From Massilia eburnea (GTDB taxonomy: Bacteria > Pseudomonadota > Gammaproteobacteria > Burkholderiales > Burkholderiaceae_D): a DNA stretch of 64,000 nucleotides. The stretch spans positions 1 through 64,000 of the forward strand of contig NZ_WNKX01000002.1 of assembly GCF_009720745.1 (NCBI RefSeq), given 5' to 3'. The notes under the pieces are model-generated. The model was not told the DNA's origin and did no database searches. It saw only the letters and a program-made list of their open reading frames with translations. The translations under genes were made by a program, and so were the position numbers. Below are positions 52,127 through 61,117 of the stretch, one piece after another. Positions within the stretch are counted from its first letter, which is position 1, and every line of letters starts with the position of its first letter.

Positions 52127-54942
52127 GCCGCAGCCGCCTGGCGCCGCTGCAGCACGAAGATCGGCTGCGCCCAGGTGGTGTCTTTCTTCTTCTTGCTCGT
52201 GATGAGCGTGAGGTCGGAAGGATCGTACACGTCCGTGTTGTGGGTCAGCGGCGTCGTCATCAGGTACTGCGCATCGGTGTTCTTCAGGAACTCGCCGACC
52301 AGCTGGATGTTGCGGATGTCCAGGTGGGCAAACGGTTCGTCGATGAAGACGAAGCCGCCGGAACCGTCTTCCGACTTCAGCAAACCAATCAGCAGCACCA
52401 GCGATTTCATCACCTGCTGGCCGCCCGACGCTTCGCCGTCGTTCAGGCCGATCGGGCCCTTGCCGTCGAACTTGAAGCGTACCTGCAGGCCGGCCTGCGA
52501 CAGCAGCAGGTCGTCGTTCTCCAGCTTGACCGGCTCGACGTGCACGTCGATATTGGCCAGCGCACCCAATTCCTTGATGTTCTGCGAATAGGTCTTGATG
52601 GTGTAGCGCAGGCGCTCGATGTACGCGCCGCGCGCATTGGCGGTCGCTTCGATCGCGCGGTTGTTCTGGTAGCGGCGTTCTTCGGTTTCCGATTTACGGT
52701 TCGACAGCTGCTCGTTCAGGCGTGCGTACTGGTCGATCACGGTCGCATCCAGCTCCCAGTCGTCACGCGCCAGCGAAGACTGCAGGCTGGCGATACGCAG
52801 GTCGACCTGATGCGCGTTCTGGTGCTGCTGTACCAGCGCCAGACGGCGCGCTGGACGGCGCCATGCACCCGGCAGGTGGCGCCATTGGCGGCGCAGCGCC
52901 AGCATGGCGCGTGCGTGGTCGGAGCGCTGCTCCATCTGGCGCTTGAAATTCAGGCGCATGCCGGCTTCCGCTTCGGACAAGGACATGCGGGCGCTCTGCC
53001 ACGCGGTGTCGGCCTTGGTGCGGGCTACGGTGGCGTTCTTCATCAGGCCTTGCAGTTCGCCCAGGCGTGAACCCACTTCCAGGCGCTCGGCACGCAGCGG
53101 CACGGCGGAGCGCGCGGCTTCATCGAATTCCTCGGTGCGGGCGGACAGCTCCTTCACCGCGTCCACGCCGGCCAGGCGGGCTTTCAGCGCGGAGGTTTCG
53201 GAGGCCAGCTTGGAAATCTGCAGCGTGTACTTGTCTTCCTCGGCTTCCAGGTTCGGCAGGTTCTTCTGAATCGCATCCATACGCGAAGTCTTGCCGGCGG
53301 AGCCGAAGCGGTAGCGCGATGCTTCCACGAATAGCGAGCGGCCGCCGCGGCGTTCCTTGTGGTAGGCCTCAGGCGTGATCCATTCTTCGATATTGCCCAG
53401 CTTTGCGCCGTCTTCCACCGACTCGACGCGGGTGATGCGCGACAGCTGGTCGATCAGCCATTCCGGCGCCAGGCCGCTGAACTTCACCACCGACAGCAGG
53501 CTTTGGTTCTTCGGTTCGTGCGCCTTCACGCAATCCGGTACGATGAAGTGGCGATAGCGTTCCTTCTCCGCCAGCCGGTAGGCGGCCGAAGCGTCGGACG
53601 AGCGCTCCAGCAGCACCACGGAAGCATAGCCGCCCAGCACACCTTCAACCGCTCCCTGCCATTTCGGATCGGTCACTTCGACAATATCCGACAGCATGGC
53701 GTGCGGGATGCCCGCATCGTTCAGCGCGCGGCGCATGGCGCGCACATTGTCCGGCTCCGGCATGGCGGTCTTGCCCGACAGCGCGTTGATGGTGGCCTTG
53801 TCCTGCGCGATGCGGTTGGATACCGCGTCGCGCTGCGAGCGCAGTTTCAGCAGCTCGGTTTCCTTCGTTTCGAGCTGCGCGGCTGCATCGGCTACGTCGG
53901 CGCCCGATTCGGCGGCCAGCTTCTGCAGGCGGGACTTCTGCTCCGCCAACGATTCCAGGGGCTTCAGTTTGCCGTTAATGTGGTTCAGGCGCGAAGTCAG
54001 CGCGGTCTGCTCCTGTTCCAGCAGGGTTTCCTGCTGCTGCGCGTCCTGCAGGGCCTTGGCCTGTTTGGCGACTTCATTGCGCTTGTCGGCCAGCACTTGG
54101 TCGGCTTGCGCCAGCGGCTTGCGCGCTTCGCGCAGTTGGCGGCTGATGTTGGCAGACTTCTCGCGCGCCTCATGGTATTCCAGCGACGGCAGCACTTCTT
54201 CCTGCAGGTTGCGGCGTTCCTTGTGCAGCGTTTCCCACTGGTGGTAGTTGGCGACGCGCAGGCGCAAGCCTTCCAGGTTGGTCTTGGAACCTTCCAGTTC
54301 GGCTTCGAAGCGCTTCAGTTCTTCCTCGGTGTCGCGCTGGTGGCGCTTGGCTTCGTCGTAGGCATCCAGCACTTCCTTGTCGCCGAACACCTGGAACACC
54401 AGGTCCAGCAACTGGCGCGGCGCGTATTCGCACAGCTTGTCGGTTTCGCCCTGCTCCAGCGCCAGCACTTTGGACATGGCTTGCGACAGGCCGGCGTTGG
54501 CCAGGCGCTTGCGGTAGTTCTCAACGCCAAGCCAGTCGTTCGCTTCGGTGACTTCTTCGATGTCCACATTCCCAGGGCGCATCAGGTACTGGCGCTTCCA
54601 GTCGCCGCCGTTTTTCTGGATCTGGCAGAACAGCGTCACTTCGTCTTCGGCGAAGAAACCGCTGCTGCGGAACGGGCGGTTGGAGAGCTGCTTGCCCTGC
54701 GGCTTGTTGTCCACCACGGCGCGCAGCCAGGCAGTCTGCTGGCCGCTGTGGCGGGCGTAGTGCTTGTAGGTGCGGCCCATCGAGCAATCGAGGCCGAACA
54801 GCGTGCGCAGCGCATCCAGCAAGGTGGTCTTGCCGGAGCCGTTCTGGCCCGCGATGGTGATGATCTTGGCATCCAGCGGAATGTTCTTGATGCGCTGCCA
54901 GTAGTCCCAGTGGACCAGCTCAAGGGATTTAATTTGGAACAT
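52123..54942 (-). CDS. mksB: MksB-like SMC-family ATPase
   Basis: This 939-residue ABC-type SMC protein has Walker A GQNGSGKT at 32-39, then long coiled coils (about 180-330). A hinge-like globular region follows (about 400-530, HAMLSDIVEVTDPKWQGAVEG), then a second coil. The C-terminal head has the signature GEASGGQQ near 836 and Walker B FVFIDEP near 866-870. It is the third gene of a kleisin-KITE-SMC operon, so it probably forms an Mks/MukB-like condensin. Its length suits MksB and is shorter than MukB. Residues about 675-714 in the second coil are unusually basic with Pro and Trp. Confidence 0.82.
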   Translation of the reverse strand: MFQIKSLELVHWDYWQRIKNIPLDAKIITIAGQNGSGKTTLLDALRTLFGLDCSMGRTYKHYARHSGQQTAWLRAVVDNKPQGKQLSNRPFRSSGFFAEDEVTLFCQIQKNGGDWKRQYLMRPGNVDIEEVTEANDWLGVENYRKRLANAGLSQAMSKVLALEQGETDKLCEYAPRQLLDLVFQVFGDKEVLDAYDEAKRHQRDTEEELKRFEAELEGSKTNLEGLRLRVANYHQWETLHKERRNLQEEVLPSLEYHEAREKSANISRQLREARKPLAQADQVLADKRNEVAKQAKALQDAQQQETLLEQEQTALTSRLNHINGKLKPLESLAEQKSRLQKLAAESGADVADAAAQLETKETELLKLRSQRDAVSNRIAQDKATINALSGKTAMPEPDNVRAMRRALNDAGIPHAMLSDIVEVTDPKWQGAVEGVLGGYASVVLLERSSDASAAYRLAEKERYRHFIVPDCVKAHEPKNQSLLSVVKFSGLAPEWLIDQLSRITRVESVEDGAKLGNIEEWITPEAYHKERRGGRSLFVEASRYRFGSAGKTSRMDAIQKNLPNLEAEEDKYTLQISKLASETSALKARLAGVDAVKELSARTEEFDEAARSAVPLRAERLEVGSRLGELQGLMKNATVARTKADTAWQSARMSLSEAEAGMRLNFKRQMEQRSDHARAMLALRRQWRHLPGAWRRPARRLALVQQHQNAHQVDLRIASLQSSLARDDWELDATVIDQYARLNEQLSNRKSETEERRYQNNRAIEATANARGAYIERLRYTIKTYSQNIKELGALANIDVHVEPVKLENDDLLLSQAGLQVRFKFDGKGPIGLNDGEASGGQQVMKSLVLLIGLLKSEDGSGGFVFIDEPFAHLDIRNIQLVGEFLKNTDAQYLMTTPLTHNTDVYDPSDLTLITSKKKKDTTWAQPIFVLQRRQAAAA

Positions 54943-54945
54943 CGA

Positions 54946-55677
54946 TTATTCTTCCGTTGGGGTTTCTTCAGGCGCAGTTTCAGGAGCCGCTTCGTCGGGC
55001 GCGGCATCGTTGGCGGCAGCCAGCACTTCGCGCGGGATGTGCACGATCTGCGCAGGCGCGCGTTTGAACACGTCGGCCAGGGCGCCGTTGATGATGCGCT
55101 CTTTCAGCAGGTCGGTATCCATCAGCAGGTCGAGCAGCGGGCCTTCGACGATGATCTCGCCGCGGCGCTCGATGAAACCGAGCTTGCCCAGGATGCCGAG
55201 GTTCATGTCCATGCGGGTCTTCTTACCCAGCTTGTCGCCGAAGTCGGCCAGCAGGGCCTTGTACGGGATGCCAATGGAAGTGTCTTCCGCGCGCGGCACC
55301 GGCTTCTCGGTGCCGAACATATCGTTCTGGTCATCGTCCGCCGCCTGGTGGGTTTCCTGGCGTTCGCGCTTGGGCAGGATGATCAGCGCCCACAGCACTA
55401 CCAGCAAGGCCACGCCATCGCGCGCCAAGCCGAAATTATTGTTTTGCCAGGTGTCCTTTGCGCCGAACACCTTCGGTTCGATATTGCGCTGCAGGGCCAG
55501 GGTCACGTGGTCGGCGTAAACGTTATCGAGCAGCTTCATGCCGCAGGCCGCCAGGCGCGCATCGACTTCGGCGCGGAACAATTCGTCCGACAGCGCGCGC
55601 TTGATCATCTTGTCGTCGCGGCGCAGGGTCTGGTGCGCCATCAGGCGCGCGATCAGGATTTGGGAATCGTCACTCAT
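54946..55677 (-). CDS. mksE: MksE/KITE-like subunit of the SMC complex
   Basis: This 243-residue protein has a central helical region and a winged-helix-like segment (IPYKALLADFGDKLGKKTRMD, then MNLGILGKLGFIERRGEII). An acidic Ala/Glu/Pro tail closes it. Sequence identity alone is weak; the assignment rests on position between the kleisin-like and SMC genes and on size typical of KITE subunits. It overlaps the upstream gene by eight bases and the SMC gene starts three bases after its stop. Confidence 0.65.
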   Translation of the reverse strand: MSDDSQILIARLMAHQTLRRDDKMIKRALSDELFRAEVDARLAACGMKLLDNVYADHVTLALQRNIEPKVFGAKDTWQNNNFGLARDGVALLVVLWALIILPKRERQETHQAADDDQNDMFGTEKPVPRAEDTSIGIPYKALLADFGDKLGKKTRMDMNLGILGKLGFIERRGEIIVEGPLLDLLMDTDLLKERIINGALADVFKRAPAQIVHIPREVLAAANDAAPDEAAPETAPEETPTEE

Positions 55678-57049
55678 CGGACTTGCCGCTTTCTTTCTTG
55701 TCTAATTCGAGGGTGAGCGCGGCCAGGGACATGGCGGCAATCTCCAGGTCCGGCAGCTGCACCATTTCATCCTGCGGCGCGAAGCGCACCGGCAGGCGGG
55801 CCAGGTCGGCGGTCGTGCCCTGCATCGACGCTTCGGCCTCGTCGCCCAGCAGCGGCAGCATGGAAGCGCGGTAGGACGCCAGGGCAAAGGACGCCGGCAG
55901 CAGCGCTTCATGCACCTTCACTTCGCGCGGCGATTCCTCGGCCACGGACGGGAAGTTGTTCAGCTGCGCGAAGTCGGACAAGCGGGCCAGCCAGTCGTCC
56001 AGCTCCTTCTGCATCGCAGGGCTGTCGTTGATCGTGGTCGGCGCATCCTGGCCGGCAGGCAGGCTATTGAGCCCATTGTTATTGGCACGTTCTGTCATTA
56101 ATTCTGTCTCGGCGACGTCGATCATCTCGGCAGGCGTGATGAACAGCGGTTTCACCGGTTGGTCGATCGCATCTTGCGCCAGCGAGGACAGGTCCTCATG
56201 CGCCAGCAGCCAGCGTTTGATGTCGGTAGTGGAAAGGCCGGACTGCCCCAGGTGTACGCGCTGGCGCTCGATCTGGTTCAGCGCGCGCGAGAACATGCCC
56301 TGCATATTCAGCAGCTGCGACTGGGCGCGGCCGATCGCCTGCGCGGCGCGGTGGGTGGCGCTGTCCGCATTTTCATCGGTGGTGATGGCACGCAGGATCT
56401 CGGAGCCCTTTTCGACCCAATCGCAGGCCTGGTGCCACTTTGCCTGCGACTCGCGCAGGCGGAATTCGGATCCGGACGCGATGGCGTCGCGGAATTCTTC
56501 GGTCAAATCAACCAGGCGGCCCAGCAAATGCTGCAACTGCTCGGTGGTCACGCCGCCCACGGCTTGGGCGCCGGCCACCTGCGACAGCAGGAAGCCCATT
56601 TCGGCATCGTCGTCTTCGGGTGCGGCCAGGGCCAGCAGGCTGTCGATGGAAGCCAGCACATTGCGCGCCATCGGCGTCACGCGGTAGACGGATTGCTGCG
56701 CATCCCAGGCCAGCAGGCCGTTGGAACGCAAGCGGTTCAGCACCGTCTCCAGGCTCTCCGGCAGCAGGTAGGCCAGGCGCGTGTTGATATCCGCCCGCGA
56801 AAACGCGGACGAAGTTGTATCATTGGCAAGTTCGCGCAGAACGAGCAGGCGCACCAGCACCCCCTCGAAGCCGCCATGGAACAGGGCCGTGAACACCTGC
56901 AACAGCGGCTGGGCGCGCTTCAGGTGGTAGACCTGCTCGATCTCGTCGGCGGAAATGTGGGGCTGGAAGTGGGCCTGCAGGGCATCCTGCTGCTCTTGCT
57001 CAGTCGGGTTGGTGTCGGCCAGGGCCGCACTTGCCATTAAGTCAATCAT
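55670..57049 (-). CDS. mksF: MksF/kleisin-like subunit of the SMC complex
   Basis: This 459-residue protein begins with a winged-helix-like N-terminal domain (about 20-130, ESLETVLNRLRSNGLLAWD). A helical bundle follows (about 140-270), then a variable linker and a C-terminal region of DEMVQLPDLEIAAMSLAALT type. This kleisin layout (N-terminal winged helix, middle helices, C-terminal wing) and the gene order kleisin-KITE-SMC match MksF. The start at 57049 has TGGAGTG before it; a further in-frame ATG lies at 57037. No mksG/jetD-type nuclease lies on either side. Confidence 0.65.
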   Translation of the reverse strand: MIDLMASAALADTNPTEQEQQDALQAHFQPHISADEIEQVYHLKRAQPLLQVFTALFHGGFEGVLVRLLVLRELANDTTSSAFSRADINTRLAYLLPESLETVLNRLRSNGLLAWDAQQSVYRVTPMARNVLASIDSLLALAAPEDDDAEMGFLLSQVAGAQAVGGVTTEQLQHLLGRLVDLTEEFRDAIASGSEFRLRESQAKWHQACDWVEKGSEILRAITTDENADSATHRAAQAIGRAQSQLLNMQGMFSRALNQIERQRVHLGQSGLSTTDIKRWLLAHEDLSSLAQDAIDQPVKPLFITPAEMIDVAETELMTERANNNGLNSLPAGQDAPTTINDSPAMQKELDDWLARLSDFAQLNNFPSVAEESPREVKVHEALLPASFALASYRASMLPLLGDEAEASMQGTTADLARLPVRFAPQDEMVQLPDLEIAAMSLAALTLELDKKESGKSDE

Positions 57050-57075
57050 TACACTCCATCGCACAGCCAAAACAG

Positions 57076-57100
57076 AAAAAGGGGACGTACCCCTTTTTTT
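57076..57100. repeat. Short hairpin of the AAAAAGGGGACGTA family
   Basis: AAAAAGGGG (57076-57084) pairs with CCCCTTTTT (57090-57098) around ACGTA, followed by a T-run to 57100. It lies in the leader of the MksF-like gene, between it and the DUF3108 gene. It looks like a terminator and shares its core with the palindromes at 32761-32857 and 48140-48232, but lacks a matching second half. Confidence 0.7.
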
Positions 57101-57130
57101 AAGTCCGCCAGTATAACAGGCTGAGTGTGG

Positions 57131-57871
57131 CTATTTTCGGTTGACTTTCTCTAGGACTTGCTCGAAAGAATCACCGTTTTCTTCCTTGAACAGGATGCGG
57201 GCCGGGTACCAGTCCAGGCCCGGGGCCAGCCAGACGTCGACGTCCTGGTCGTTGCCGGCGACCGGCTTGCGGGTGAAGTGCAGCACCCTGATGTCGCCCA
57301 GGCCACTGCTTTCCATGGTTTCGTTGCCGATGACGCGGAAAGTCCATGGGGCGCCCTCTTTGCGGCCGGCCACGTAGAAGGTCCATTCACTGCCGGGTGT
57401 GAATTTATCCGGGGTGGCGCGGGCCAGGATGGCCAGCTGCCAGGTCACGCTGCTGCGGTCTTGCTCGCCGCCGCGGATAGCGTGGGTGTTCTTGCCGTCT
57501 TCGAACTCGATCTGATGCCCGTTGCGATCGAAGCGGGTGGTGGTCGGGTCCTTGCGGATGCGCTTTTCATAATAGGTGACCGGGGCCAGGCCGTATTCGT
57601 CCACCAGGCCGTCGCTGCGCTGGTCGACCACTTTGCCGAACAGGCCGGAACGCGCTTCGGTATGCAGGGCGTATTGGCCGTCGCCGTGGCTCCAGCTGAT
57701 TATCCCTGTCCCCATCAGGGGGATGCCGTGGGTACTGCCTTTGACCGTGTACGTCAGGTCGGCTGCCGGCGGCAGGCTGGTGGCGCGCTTGGCGACCGGG
57801 TAGTCGGCCGGCTTTGCGCTGGCAACTGCGCTGGCTGCGGCGAGTGCGAGAATCATCAAGGTGCGGCGCAT
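57131..57871 (-). CDS. DUF3108 exported protein
   Basis: This 246-residue protein has a signal peptide (about 1-18). It shows the DUF3108 pattern: LTYTVKGSTHGIPLMGTGI, GLAPVTYYEKRIRKDP, WQLAILARA, and DVWLAPGLDWYPARI near the end. The family is predicted to be a periplasmic/envelope beta-sheet protein of unknown role. It lies 10 bases downstream of a second DUF3108 gene whose C-terminal half is clearly related, so the pair looks like a tandem duplication. The stop is at 57131, just after the repeat hairpin region. Confidence 0.85.
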   Translation of the reverse strand: MRRTLMILALAAASAVASAKPADYPVAKRATSLPPAADLTYTVKGSTHGIPLMGTGIISWSHGDGQYALHTEARSGLFGKVVDQRSDGLVDEYGLAPVTYYEKRIRKDPTTTRFDRNGHQIEFEDGKNTHAIRGGEQDRSSVTWQLAILARATPDKFTPGSEWTFYVAGRKEGAPWTFRVIGNETMESSGLGDIRVLHFTRKPVAGNDQDVDVWLAPGLDWYPARILFKEENGDSFEQVLEKVNRK

Positions 57872-57881
57872 ATCTTTTTCC

Positions 57882-58982
57882 TTACTTGCTAATGCGGGTG
57901 ACAGTTTGTGTGGTGACGGAGCCATTGCCTTCCGTAACGCGGATCTGCACCGGATACCAGTCCAGGCTCGGCGCGATCCAGAAATCCAGCCGTGAGTTGT
58001 AGCTGCCGGGTTTCGGCGGGCGGGTCAGGTGCCAGGTCACCAGCTTGCCCATCTCTGTTTCCAGTTCGTCTTCGCCGACCAGCTGGAAGCGGTATACCAC
58101 CGCGTCGCGGTCTTCGCCGACGAGGATGTCCATCTCCTTGCCGTACTGGTTCACGTCGGCGCGGCCGATGGCGGCCAGCTGGAACACCACGGTGGCGCGG
58201 TCCTGGGCGCCTGGCGCCAGCGGGATGGTGCGTTCGCTGGCGGAAAATGTGATCTTCTGCTCCTGCTGGTTGAAGTGGGTCGCCGTGGCGGAACGGTTGC
58301 GGCGCTTTTCGTTGAACGTGGTCGGCGCGATGCCGGACTCGTTGATCGTGCCTTCACTGCTCACTTGCATGAGGTTGACGCGCGCGAACACGATCGTCAC
58401 CCCGGCTTCCTGCGTCACCTTGTAGCTGGCGCCATCCTGCTGCCAGACGATGCTGGCGGAGCCGCTCCATTTGGTGCCGTCGGCATCCTTGCGCTTGACG
58501 TCCAGCTCCAATTTGGCGGACGGCGGCAACGCAACTTTCCATTTTGCTTGCGTCTCTGCCGGCGCCGCGGGCGGCGGTTGCGGCGATTCTACTGCGGCCG
58601 GCGCAGGTGCGGCGTCCGCCTGGCTGGCCGCGGCCGGCGTTTCCGGTTCTGCGGGCGCCGCCGGCGCTGGCTCGCCAGCGCCCGTCTCGGCAACGGCGGT
58701 ATCGGGAGGCGGCGGCGCCGGCTCGGGAGGTTTCGGCGCCTTGCGCGGCTTTGGCTTTGGCTTGGGTTTGGGCGGCGCCTCGGCCGGCTTCACTTCAGGC
58801 GGTGCAGGCGGCGGGGCCAGGCGCAGCTCCGCCTTGATGATGTCTTTTTCTTCGTCATGCTCGCGCTCCGAAGCGCCGATACGGCCGCTGACCCAGTTGA
58901 TCGTCACGAAATGCAGCGCCACCGTGGCGGCGCAAATGGCAACAACGCGGCGGCGGTGGCGGGGAAAAGTAACAATCGTCAT
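57882..58982 (-). CDS. DUF3108 protein with membrane anchor and Pro/Lys-rich linker
   Basis: This 366-residue protein has an N-terminal helix (about 11-33) and a Pro/Lys/Glu-rich linker (about 50-145; APPKPKPKPKPRKAP and EPAPPPP runs). A C-terminal DUF3108 domain follows (about 155-366), containing GIAPTTFNEKRRNRS, FQLAAIGRA and DFWIAPSLDWYPVQI. The anchor-linker layout resembles TonB, but the C-terminal domain is different. The start at 58982 has only a weak ribosome-binding site. The frame continues open upstream, but that reads as antisense to ltrA. Confidence 0.82.
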   Translation of the reverse strand: MTIVTFPRHRRRVVAICAATVALHFVTINWVSGRIGASEREHDEEKDIIKAELRLAPPPAPPEVKPAEAPPKPKPKPKPRKAPKPPEPAPPPPDTAVAETGAGEPAPAAPAEPETPAAASQADAAPAPAAVESPQPPPAAPAETQAKWKVALPPSAKLELDVKRKDADGTKWSGSASIVWQQDGASYKVTQEAGVTIVFARVNLMQVSSEGTINESGIAPTTFNEKRRNRSATATHFNQQEQKITFSASERTIPLAPGAQDRATVVFQLAAIGRADVNQYGKEMDILVGEDRDAVVYRFQLVGEDELETEMGKLVTWHLTRPPKPGSYNSRLDFWIAPSLDWYPVQIRVTEGNGSVTTQTVTRISK

Positions 58983-59069
58983 AGTCGATAGTTTAACGTG
59001 CCGGGCACGGTTTCCGCTGACAGCAGCTGCAATGGCATAATTTGCTGGATATTTTGTTAAGGAGCTTTG

Positions 59070-60227
59070 ATGTCCCTTTTGCGCCAGCGCGGCCACGCCG
59101 ATTCCGGCAAGGTCGGCATGGTCGAACTGTTTTTCGATCTCGTGTTTGTGTTTGCCGTGACCCAGCTGTCCCATACGCTGCTGAAAAAGCTCGATGCGGA
59201 AGGCGCGCTGCAGGTCGGCCTGCTGTTCATGGCCACGTGGTGGGTGTGGATCTATACGGTGTGGGCCACCAACTGGTTTGACCCGGAAAAGAAAACGGTT
59301 CGCGCCGCCCTGTTTGCCCTGCTGGTGGCGGGCCTGCTGATGTCGGTGTCGATTCCGCGTGCCTTCTCGGACCTGGGCTGGCTGTTCGGCGCCTCGATCA
59401 TGCTGCAGCAGTCCGGCCGCACCCTGGCCATGCTGGCCGCCTGCCGCGGCGAGGACGGCATCTCCTTGCGCCGCAATTTCATGCGCATCAACGTCTGGAT
59501 TGGCGGCAGCGGTTTGCTGTGGGTGGCAGGCGGACTGTCCGCGCCGGAATCGCGCATAGCCTGGTGGCTGGCCGCCCTGGCGGTGGACCTGGCGGCGCCC
59601 ATGCTGTTCTATTTCGTGCCAGGCCTGGGCCGCTCTACCCTGGCTGACTGGAACGTGGACGGCAGCCATATGGCCGAACGCTGCGCCCTGTTTGTCATCA
59701 TCGCGCTGGGCGAGTCGCTGCTGGTTACCGGAGCCACTTTCGCCGACCTGCACTTCGATACCGTCACCGTGTTCGCATTCCTGCTTGCCGTGCTGGGTTC
59801 GATCCTGATGTGGTGGCTGTACTTCGACCATGGCCTGGAACAGGGCCACCACCGCATCGTGCATTCGCAAACCCCGGGACGCCATGCGCGCAACAACTAC
59901 ACCTACCTGCATATCCCGATCGTGGCCGGCGTGATCGTCGGTGCGGTGGGCGATGAACTGGTGCTGAGCCATCCCTATTCCGGCAATCCGGCCGCGATGG
60001 CGGCCATCGTCGGCGGCCCGCTGATCTTCCTCAGCGGCCTGGCGCTCTTCAAGTGGCTGGCGCATACGCGCGCCTGGCCGCCGCTGTCGCACCTGATCGG
60101 CATTGGCCTGCTGCTGGTGCTGGGCGCACTGGCCGTGGTCATGCCGCTGTCACCTCTGCTGGCTACCATTGGCTGCGTCCTGGTGCTGCTCTTCGTTGCT
60201 GTGTGGGAGAGCTGTGTGCTACGCTAA
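59070..60227 (+). CDS. Low-temperature-requirement protein A family membrane protein
   Basis: This 385-residue protein has about ten hydrophobic helices and matches the LtrA family: VELFFDLVFVFAVTQLSHTL at the start, FMATWWVWIYTVWATNWFDP and a GESLLVTG segment. The family was named from a Listeria cold-growth gene; the molecular function is unknown. TAAGGAG precedes the ATG at 59070. PhaM follows after 24 bases on the same strand, but that gap carries its own ribosome-binding site CCTCGGAG. Confidence 0.85.
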   Translation: MSLLRQRGHADSGKVGMVELFFDLVFVFAVTQLSHTLLKKLDAEGALQVGLLFMATWWVWIYTVWATNWFDPEKKTVRAALFALLVAGLLMSVSIPRAFSDLGWLFGASIMLQQSGRTLAMLAACRGEDGISLRRNFMRINVWIGGSGLLWVAGGLSAPESRIAWWLAALAVDLAAPMLFYFVPGLGRSTLADWNVDGSHMAERCALFVIIALGESLLVTGATFADLHFDTVTVFAFLLAVLGSILMWWLYFDHGLEQGHHRIVHSQTPGRHARNNYTYLHIPIVAGVIVGAVGDELVLSHPYSGNPAAMAAIVGGPLIFLSGLALFKWLAHTRAWPPLSHLIGIGLLLVLGALAVVMPLSPLLATIGCVLVLLFVAVWESCVLR

Positions 60228-60251
60228 ACATCCAACCCTCGGAGACCCGAT

Positions 60252-60902
60252 ATGACCAATCCACAAATGCCTCACATTCCCGGCGCTGCAGTGATGACGG
60301 ATACGCTGGACTTCGTCAAATCCCTGTGGGGCAGCATGGGCGTGCCTGGCATCGGCATTCCCGGCATCGCTGCGCCGACGTTGTCGATGGATGACCTGGA
60401 CAAGAAAATCAGTGAGCTCAAGGCCGTCGAGTCCTGGCTCAACCTGAACGCCACCATGCTGCGCTCGAGCATCCAGGCGCTGGAAGTACAGCGCGGCACC
60501 ATCGCGGCGCTGAAGTCGATGGGCCAGTCGCTGGCTGCCGCCGTCCAGCAGCCGCCGCATCACGATCCGTTTGCCAACGTGGGCAAGCCGAAGGAGGCCA
60601 AGCCTGCCGAAGCAGTCAAGCCGGAAGCCAAACCCGATGCCAAGCCGGCTGCCGACGGCAAGCCGGCGGGCGATGCGGCCAGCGCCGCCGCCAACCAGAT
60701 GGCCAATCCGGCCGCCTGGTGGAACCTGCTGCAGGAACAGTTCACGCAAGCCGTCAACACGGCCATGGCGACCGACCCGATCGCCAAGCCAGCCGCCGAT
60801 GCCAAGAACGGCGCGGCGCACGACAACGGCAAGCCTGCCGCCAAACCGGCAGCACGCAAGCCTGCGGCCAAGCGCGCGCCTAAAGCGCCGCCAAAACCCT
60901 AA
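60252..60902 (+). CDS. phaM: PhaM-type polyhydroxyalkanoate granule regulatory protein
   Basis: This 216-residue protein has the PhaM N-terminal domain (TDTLDFVKSLWGSMGVPG, MDDLDKKISELKAVESWLNL, LEVQRGTIAALKSMG). An Ala/Pro/Lys-rich linker, a NPAAWWNLLQEQFTQAV motif, and a Lys/Pro/Ala-rich C-terminal tail suited to DNA binding follow. PhaM activates PHB synthase and links granules to the nucleoid in Ralstonia; that role is expected here. No phaC gene is in the window. The stop interlocks (CTAA) with that of the convergent 71-residue gene. Confidence 0.87.
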   Translation: MTNPQMPHIPGAAVMTDTLDFVKSLWGSMGVPGIGIPGIAAPTLSMDDLDKKISELKAVESWLNLNATMLRSSIQALEVQRGTIAALKSMGQSLAAAVQQPPHHDPFANVGKPKEAKPAEAVKPEAKPDAKPAADGKPAGDAASAAANQMANPAAWWNLLQEQFTQAVNTAMATDPIAKPAADAKNGAAHDNGKPAAKPAARKPAAKRAPKAPPKP

Positions 60903-61114
60903 TTGAGTTTCTGGATGCGGATGGCTTCGATCAGGCCATCCTCGTCGCGCTGCACCTTCATGATGTTGATCAGGCCTTCGTCTTCCAGCGCCCTGGCCGC
61001 ATCGTGCGCAGACTGGAAGGATTGAATCGTGTCGCCCTTGGCGCTGACCGGGCGAATCCAGGCAGCAGCCCCCACTTTCATCTTGTTGTAGACCTCTTTG
61101 GCGATATCGCGCAT
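60899..61114 (-). CDS. Small 71-residue conserved-looking hypothetical protein
   Basis: This 71-residue ORF (MRDIAKEVYNKMKVGAAAWI, then IQSFQSAHDAARALEDEGLI and a basic-acidic end) has balanced codon use and an AAGGAGTG ribosome-binding site. It looks like an alpha/beta small domain; I do not recognise a family. It begins three bases after the stop of the REC-TPR regulator and overlaps phaM's stop by four bases, so it is probably the last gene of the kinase-regulator operon. Confidence 0.7.
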   Translation of the reverse strand: MRDIAKEVYNKMKVGAAAWIRPVSAKGDTIQSFQSAHDAARALEDEGLINIMKVQRDEDGLIEAIRIQKLN

Positions 61115-61117
61115 GGA

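Noticed and set aside
52123-57049. Wadjet anti-plasmid defence operon
   Set aside because: The SMC, KITE and kleisin-like genes are present, but no JetD/MksG nuclease gene lies on either side, so the defence label is not supported from this window.
57882-60092. Extension of the DUF3108 gene upstream into the ltrA region
   Set aside because: The frame stays open, but the upstream part is antisense to ltrA and His/Gln-rich; a membrane anchor starts right at the ATG at 58982.
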